A DNA stretch of 9,575 nucleotides, taken from NCBI GenBank assembly GCA_026786335.1, contig JAJAYG010000108.1:1-9575 (forward strand), read 5' to 3'. Shown piece by piece: positions 6,546-9,575 of this stretch. The DNA is from Chitinophagales bacterium (GTDB taxonomy: Bacteria > Bacteroidota > Bacteroidia > Chitinophagales > UBA10324). Position 1 is the first letter of the stretch. Each line of letters starts with the position of its first letter. The notes below the pieces were generated by a model. It did not search any database and was not told where the DNA came from. It saw only the letters and a list, made by a program, of their open reading frames with translations. A program made the position numbers and the translations under genes.

Positions 6546-7297
6546 TTCTTTTTAACAAGGTAAACCTTAACCCCATTAATTTCTTTAGATAGCAATTCAT
6601 ATTTATTATTGAGTGACCGGAGCAGATCGGCCAGTGATTTAAAACCATAAGTGCGGTGATCAAAACTTGGATCGAGTTTGCGCAAACCCAAACCTAACTC
6701 GGCGAGGTAAGCGGTTTCATTATCATTCATCACCATGTTAAATGCTTTTGCAAGAGTTGGCAAATCAACTTTTGGAATTGAAGTATGCAGTACCACCTGT
6801 TTGATATCCCGCTTCGAATCAGGTTTCTTTTTTTCTTCCACTTCTTCCTCCACTGCAATCAGTGTTTCGCAAAATGTAAAACTGTCGCAGGCACTCACAA
6901 AAGCTTTAGGAGTTTTCTTTTCACCAATTCCTAAAACAAAAATTCCTTCTTCACGAATGCGGCGCGCAAGACCGGTGTAATCACTGTCACTGCTTACAAT
7001 GCAAAAGCCATCTACCAATTCATCATGCAGAATATCCATAGCATCAATTATGAGAGCACTGTCGGTAGAATTTTTTCCCGTTGTGTAAGAAAATTTTTGA
7101 ATTGGGCTTATAGCAAAATCATTGAGCAAAGTTTTCCAGGTGTTCATTGTCTGTTGTGTCCAGTCACCATAAATGCGGCGGATGGTCACCTTTCCATATT
7201 TAGATGCCTCTGAAAAAATTAAGTCCAGCAATTTAGGTTGTGCATTGTCGCCATCAATCAGCATAGCCATTTTAGAAGTTCTTTCTTCGTGCAGCAT
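6542..7297 (-). CDS. NYN-domain putative ribonuclease with C-terminal OST-HTH/LOTUS domain
   Basis: The protein has 251 residues. The N-terminal NYN domain (LabA/DUF88 type, PIN-like fold) spans about 10-148, with metal-binding acidic residues D15 and D17 in MLIDGDNAQ, D79 in NSTDSALIIDAMD, and D104/D106 in IVSSDSDYTGL. All the expected carboxylates are present, so a metal-dependent RNase is plausible. A charged linker (EEEVEEKKKPDSKRD, 150-164) leads to a winged-helix OST-HTH/LOTUS domain at about 176-249. Its hallmark is HRTYGFKSLADLLRSL (214-229), ending in NGVKVYLVKKK. LOTUS domains bind RNA, so the architecture suggests an RNA-targeted nuclease; substrates are not known to me. ATG 7295-7297 is taken as the start. 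M10 is an alternative, but it would begin almost at the first beta strand. The Nudix gene lies 149 bases upstream on the same strand, so co-transcription is possible but unproven. Confidence 0.9.
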   Translation of the reverse strand: MLHEERTSKMAMLIDGDNAQPKLLDLIFSEASKYGKVTIRRIYGDWTQQTMNTWKTLLNDFAISPIQKFSYTTGKNSTDSALIIDAMDILHDELVDGFCIVSSDSDYTGLARRIREEGIFVLGIGEKKTPKAFVSACDSFTFCETLIAVEEEVEEKKKPDSKRDIKQVVLHTSIPKVDLPTLAKAFNMVMNDNETAYLAELGLGLRKLDPSFDHRTYGFKSLADLLRSLNNKYELLSKEINGVKVYLVKKK

Positions 7298-7372
7298 AGT
7301 TTTTAAAATTTAAAAGTGTAAGGTAAGGAAATGAAAAGCAGAGAGAAATTATTTTAGGGATGGTTATTCACG

Positions 7373-7411
7373 AAACTCCGCCGTGGGGTTTTTTACTCCA
7401 GTGGAGTTTTT
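7373..7411 (+). terminator. Two tandem hairpins with T-tracts, plus orientation
   Basis: Hairpin 1 pairs AAACTCC (7373-7379) with GGGGTTT (7385-7391), with one G-T pair, and runs into six Ts. Hairpin 2 pairs ACTCC (7395-7399) with GGAGT (7403-7407) over an AGT loop and is followed by TTTT. The two share the core ACTCC-x-GTGGnGT-TTTT and look like diverged copies. In shape they are terminators for plus-strand transcripts, yet both flanking genes are on the minus strand and no plus-strand gene precedes them. Confidence 0.4.
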
Positions 7412-7446
7412 AGAGAGGTGCGTAAAAAAATTGAATGGGATGCAAT

Positions 7447-7917
7447 TCAATTTTTAAATACGCCGATTAATTTTCTTGCAACCACTTTATCAATTTCAAA
7501 AGTGAAAGCATCATCAGAAAGTTCTTTAAATGAAATCCACCTGAATGATTGTGAACCAGTGACACCTGCATGAAAATCGAAAGCATGGTCACTGATTTTT
7601 ACTTTTAATTTTTCAAATACTTTTACAAAATAATAAACACTGATTACCTGTTTGTTTGTATGGAGAGAAGAGCGTTGAAAAAAATCAGTAGTGTAAAAGT
7701 GATCGAGTACTTCAATCGATTGCTGTAATTCTTCTTTCCATTCACGAATCAAACAATCCTTGATTCCTTCTCCCAATTCCAACCCTCCGCCCGGGAACTT
7801 GGTAAAATATTTTCCATTCTCAAATTCATCGGAGATCAGAATTCCTTTTATATCATCGATTAAAATTCCATATACGCGAATGGTAAATCCGTTTAATTGA
7901 AAAGTATGTTCAATCAT
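7447..7917 (-). CDS. Nudix hydrolase
   Basis: The protein has 156 residues, the usual size of a single-domain Nudix pyrophosphohydrolase, which cleaves a nucleoside diphosphate linked to another group. The Nudix box runs from G44: G-x5-E50-x7-R58-E59-W-K-E62-E63-L-Q-Q. The metal-binding core R58, E59, E62 and E63 is intact, but the usual final Gly of REUxEExGU is Gln65. FPGGGLELGEG at 41-51 is the normal glycine-rich lead-in. The N-terminus (FTIRVYGILIDDIKGILISDE) forms the first strands, and FRWISFKELSDDAF near 124-137 is the typical late strand and helix. The substrate cannot be told from this. Translation ends at TGA (7447-7449), which shows TGA as a stop in this genome. The ATG at 7915-7917 is chosen because MIEHTFQLNG leads directly into the fold. 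The SusC gene is divergent, 220 bases away. Confidence 0.92.
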   Translation of the reverse strand: MIEHTFQLNGFTIRVYGILIDDIKGILISDEFENGKYFTKFPGGGLELGEGIKDCLIREWKEELQQSIEVLDHFYTTDFFQRSSLHTNKQVISVYYFVKVFEKLKVKISDHAFDFHAGVTGSQSFRWISFKELSDDAFTFEIDKVVARKLIGVFKN

Positions 7918-7995
7918 TGAAGATGATTTTTTTTAAATCAATAATTCTTAAACCCCGAATATATGAATGCAAAAGATTATCAAGAATGCATCGGT

Positions 7996-8018
7996 TTTTA
8001 AGGTGCTGTTCCTTAAAA
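7996..8018. promoter_or_regulatory. Hairpin-forming inverted repeat in the Nudix/SusC intergenic region
   Basis: TTTTAAGG (7996-8003) and CCTTAAAA (8011-8018) are a perfect 8-bp inverted repeat around TGCTGTT. It lies 78 bases upstream of the Nudix start and 119 bases upstream of the SusC start. It could be an operator for either divergent gene or a weak structure in a transcript. It is short and AT-rich, so chance remains possible. Confidence 0.3.
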
Positions 8019-8060
8019 TTCCGAACCTATTTTTTAGAACCGGACATTTCAATTAATACC

Positions 8061-8094
8061 TTGATGAAAACTTTTTTACAAAGCATTATCTTTT
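8061..8094 (+). promoter_or_regulatory. Possible promoter of the SusC-like gene
   Basis: TATCTTTT (8087-8094) matches TAnnTTTG except for the last base, with TTG (8061-8063) 23 bases upstream as a -33 element. The start of transcription would be near 8101, a leader of about 37 bases. A rival -7 candidate is TACAATTG (8110-8117), also one mismatch, but it has no well-placed -33. Confidence 0.3.
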
Positions 8095-8137
8095 TATTAA
8101 ATATTTGTTTACAATTGTTTCACTAAATCACACACTT

Positions 8138-9575
8138 ATGAAATCAAAATTCCAAAAATTAGGCATGCTACTAATGCTGATGTGTTCCTCTTGGGGAATT
8201 GCATTTGCACAGTACGATGTTTCAGGAAAAGTTACCAATGCCGGAGGAGAACCTCTAACAGGTGTTACGGTAGCAGTAAAAAATACCAACAACGGAACAA
8301 CCACTGACGTTGATGGTATGTATACATTAAACATCAGTGGATCTTCGGCCACCATTGTTTTTTCATACGTCGGTTTCAGATCGCAGGAGAAACAAGTGAA
8401 TGGAGCAAACTCTTCATTAAATATTTCTCTTGAAGAAACAAGTTCTGAGTTAGATGAAGTTGTTGTATCGGGTCTTGCAACAACAGTAAAAAGAAAGAAT
8501 GCCGCAAACAATGTTGCATCCATTTCTTCAAAAGACCTTACCGGAATTACTCCACAGTCAACCTTTGATGGTGCGCTTTCGGGCAAATTTACCGGAGCAC
8601 AAATTTCTTCCAATTCAGGTGCGCCCGGTGGTGGAATGACTTTTAGATTACGCGGAGTTACTTCTATCAATGCGCCTGCTCAACCGCTGTTTATTATTGA
8701 TGGTGTTTATGTTGACAATTCGAGCATTGCTGCAGGATTGAACGTAGTATCAGATGCTGCGGGGGGCGGAAGTACAGCACAGTATGATCAGGATAATCCA
8801 TCAAACCGCATTGCAGACATTGATCCCGGAGATATTGAGAATGTAGAAATATTGAAAGGTGCTTCTGCTGCAGCTTTGTATGGTTCACGTGCAGCGGGCG
8901 GTGTGGTAATTATTACGACCAAGAAGGGAAAGCAAAGCAAAGGCGGGGCAAACATCAGTTTCACTCAGTCACTTGGAGTAAATACAATCAGTCATCCGCT
9001 TGGATTAAGAGAATGGGATCCAACCAAAGTTGAAAGTTATTACGGACCTGATGAAGTAGCTGTTTACAATGCAGCAGTTGCAGATGGCCAATATTATAAT
9101 TATGAAGATGAACTTTATGGCAACACGGGTTTTGTTTCAGATTCAAGACTTTCTGTAGGTGGTGGAAATGAAAGAACAACTTTTTATACCAGCATGTCGC
9201 ACCGAAATGAAGATGGCATTGTTAATAATACCGGCTATACAAAAACCGGTTTGAGATTAAATGTAACCCATCAGGTAAACAAGAGAATTGATGTTTCATT
9301 GTACAATAATTTCTTGCGAACATCAGCAGATCGTGGATTCTTCAATAATGATAATACTTCTACTACGATGGGAATTTCTTATGCTGCTACACCTCCATGG
9401 GCAGAGTTACATCCCGATGCTGAAGGCAATTATCCAAACAACAATTATTCGGCGTCTAACTTTTTACAAACAAGTGCATTAATTACAAACAATGAATTAA
9501 CGAACCGTTATATCGGTGGTGCATCTGCAACTATTAAATTGTTAACGAATGATCAGCATTCACTTAAGTTAGTAA
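8138..9575 (+). CDS. SusC/RagA-family TonB-linked outer-membrane receptor (partial, C-terminus beyond window)
   Basis: The first 479 codons are present; full-length members are about 1000 residues. Residues 1-24 are a signal peptide ending AFA-Q. Residues about 26-100 form a CarboxypepD_reg-like domain (VSGKVTNAGGEPLTGVTV, then DVDGMYTLNI, then FSYVGF). After the TonB-box-like ELDEVVVSG (104-112) the plug covers about 115-262. It has the SusC signatures LFIIDGVYVDN at 184-194 and ENVEILKGASAAALYGSRAA at 234-253, followed by GGVVIITTKKG. Barrel strands follow to the window edge. SusC proteins import oligosaccharides, peptides or other large nutrients together with a SusD lipoprotein, which is normally encoded just downstream and here would lie outside the window. 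No sigma/anti-sigma or hybrid two-component regulator is encoded upstream. The start ATG 8138-8140 is the only one in front of the signal peptide. Substrate unknown. A 180-codon frame antisense to it is a shadow. Confidence 0.95.
   Translation, partial: MKSKFQKLGMLLMLMCSSWGIAFAQYDVSGKVTNAGGEPLTGVTVAVKNTNNGTTTDVDGMYTLNISGSSATIVFSYVGFRSQEKQVNGANSSLNISLEETSSELDEVVVSGLATTVKRKNAANNVASISSKDLTGITPQSTFDGALSGKFTGAQISSNSGAPGGGMTFRLRGVTSINAPAQPLFIIDGVYVDNSSIAAGLNVVSDAAGGGSTAQYDQDNPSNRIADIDPGDIENVEILKGASAAALYGSRAAGGVVIITTKKGKQSKGGANISFTQSLGVNTISHPLGLREWDPTKVESYYGPDEVAVYNAAVADGQYYNYEDELYGNTGFVSDSRLSVGGGNERTTFYTSMSHRNEDGIVNNTGYTKTGLRLNVTHQVNKRIDVSLYNNFLRTSADRGFFNNDNTSTTMGISYAATPPWAELHPDAEGNYPNNNYSASNFLQTSALITNNELTNRYIGGASATIKLLTNDQHSLKLV

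Noticed and set aside
7917..8126. A 69-codon plus-strand frame between the Nudix and SusC genes
   Set aside because: It covers the divergent promoter region, has no domain or ribosome-binding context, and an AT-rich amino-acid make-up; most likely chance.
8116..8131. Possible parS site upstream of SusC (half-site TGTTTCAC)
   Set aside because: Only one half of TGTTTCACGTGAAACA is present; the following bases TAAATCAC do not form the second half.
8128..8670. A 180-codon open frame antisense to the SusC gene
   Set aside because: It lies opposite strongly conserved SusC coding sequence, has no recognisable domain, and its composition is that of an antisense shadow.

Overview
The window looks like ordinary chromosome of a member of the Bacteroidota. 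Four things support this: a SusC-family receptor and a second TonB-dependent receptor that both carry an N-terminal carboxypeptidase-regulatory-like domain, the start of a type IX secretion (T9SS) sorting motif, a TAnnTTTG-type promoter element in front of parA, and A-rich leaders without a clear Shine-Dalgarno sequence. I cannot place it below phylum level. The genes mostly alternate in strand as single transcription units rather than long operons.

Layout, left to right. Bases 1-404 (minus) hold the first part of a ParA/Soj chromosome-partitioning ATPase, with a good promoter just upstream. Bases 642-1448 (plus) encode a secreted LamG-type protein whose C-terminal sorting domain is cut off after its first residues. 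It converges on a TonB-dependent receptor (1445-4114, minus), and the terminator between them lies inside the LamG reading frame. After a 347-base gene-free stretch, bases 4462-4914 (plus) hold a previously readable DUF4440/SnoaL-like secreted protein, now with ATA in place of the start ATG and TGA where the family usually has Trp. A bidirectional terminator separates it from a lipoprotein with two fasciclin (FAS1) domains (4997-5947, minus). A 67-residue hypothetical protein (6228-6431, plus) faces a NYN-LOTUS putative ribonuclease (6542-7297, minus), which is followed by a Nudix hydrolase (7447-7917, minus). The window closes with the first 479 codons of a SusC/RagA-type outer-membrane receptor (8138 onward, plus).

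Functionally this is a mix: envelope and nutrient-uptake proteins (two TonB-dependent receptors, LamG protein, FAS1 lipoprotein) and cytoplasmic housekeeping (ParA, Nudix, NYN-LOTUS). I see no defence island, CRISPR array, prophage, transposase, tRNA or rRNA, and no clear new multi-gene system. The most informative observations are the two decaying genes (the doubly mutated DUF4440 gene and the LamG gene that runs into a terminator), and some unexplained hairpins and short repeats between genes.
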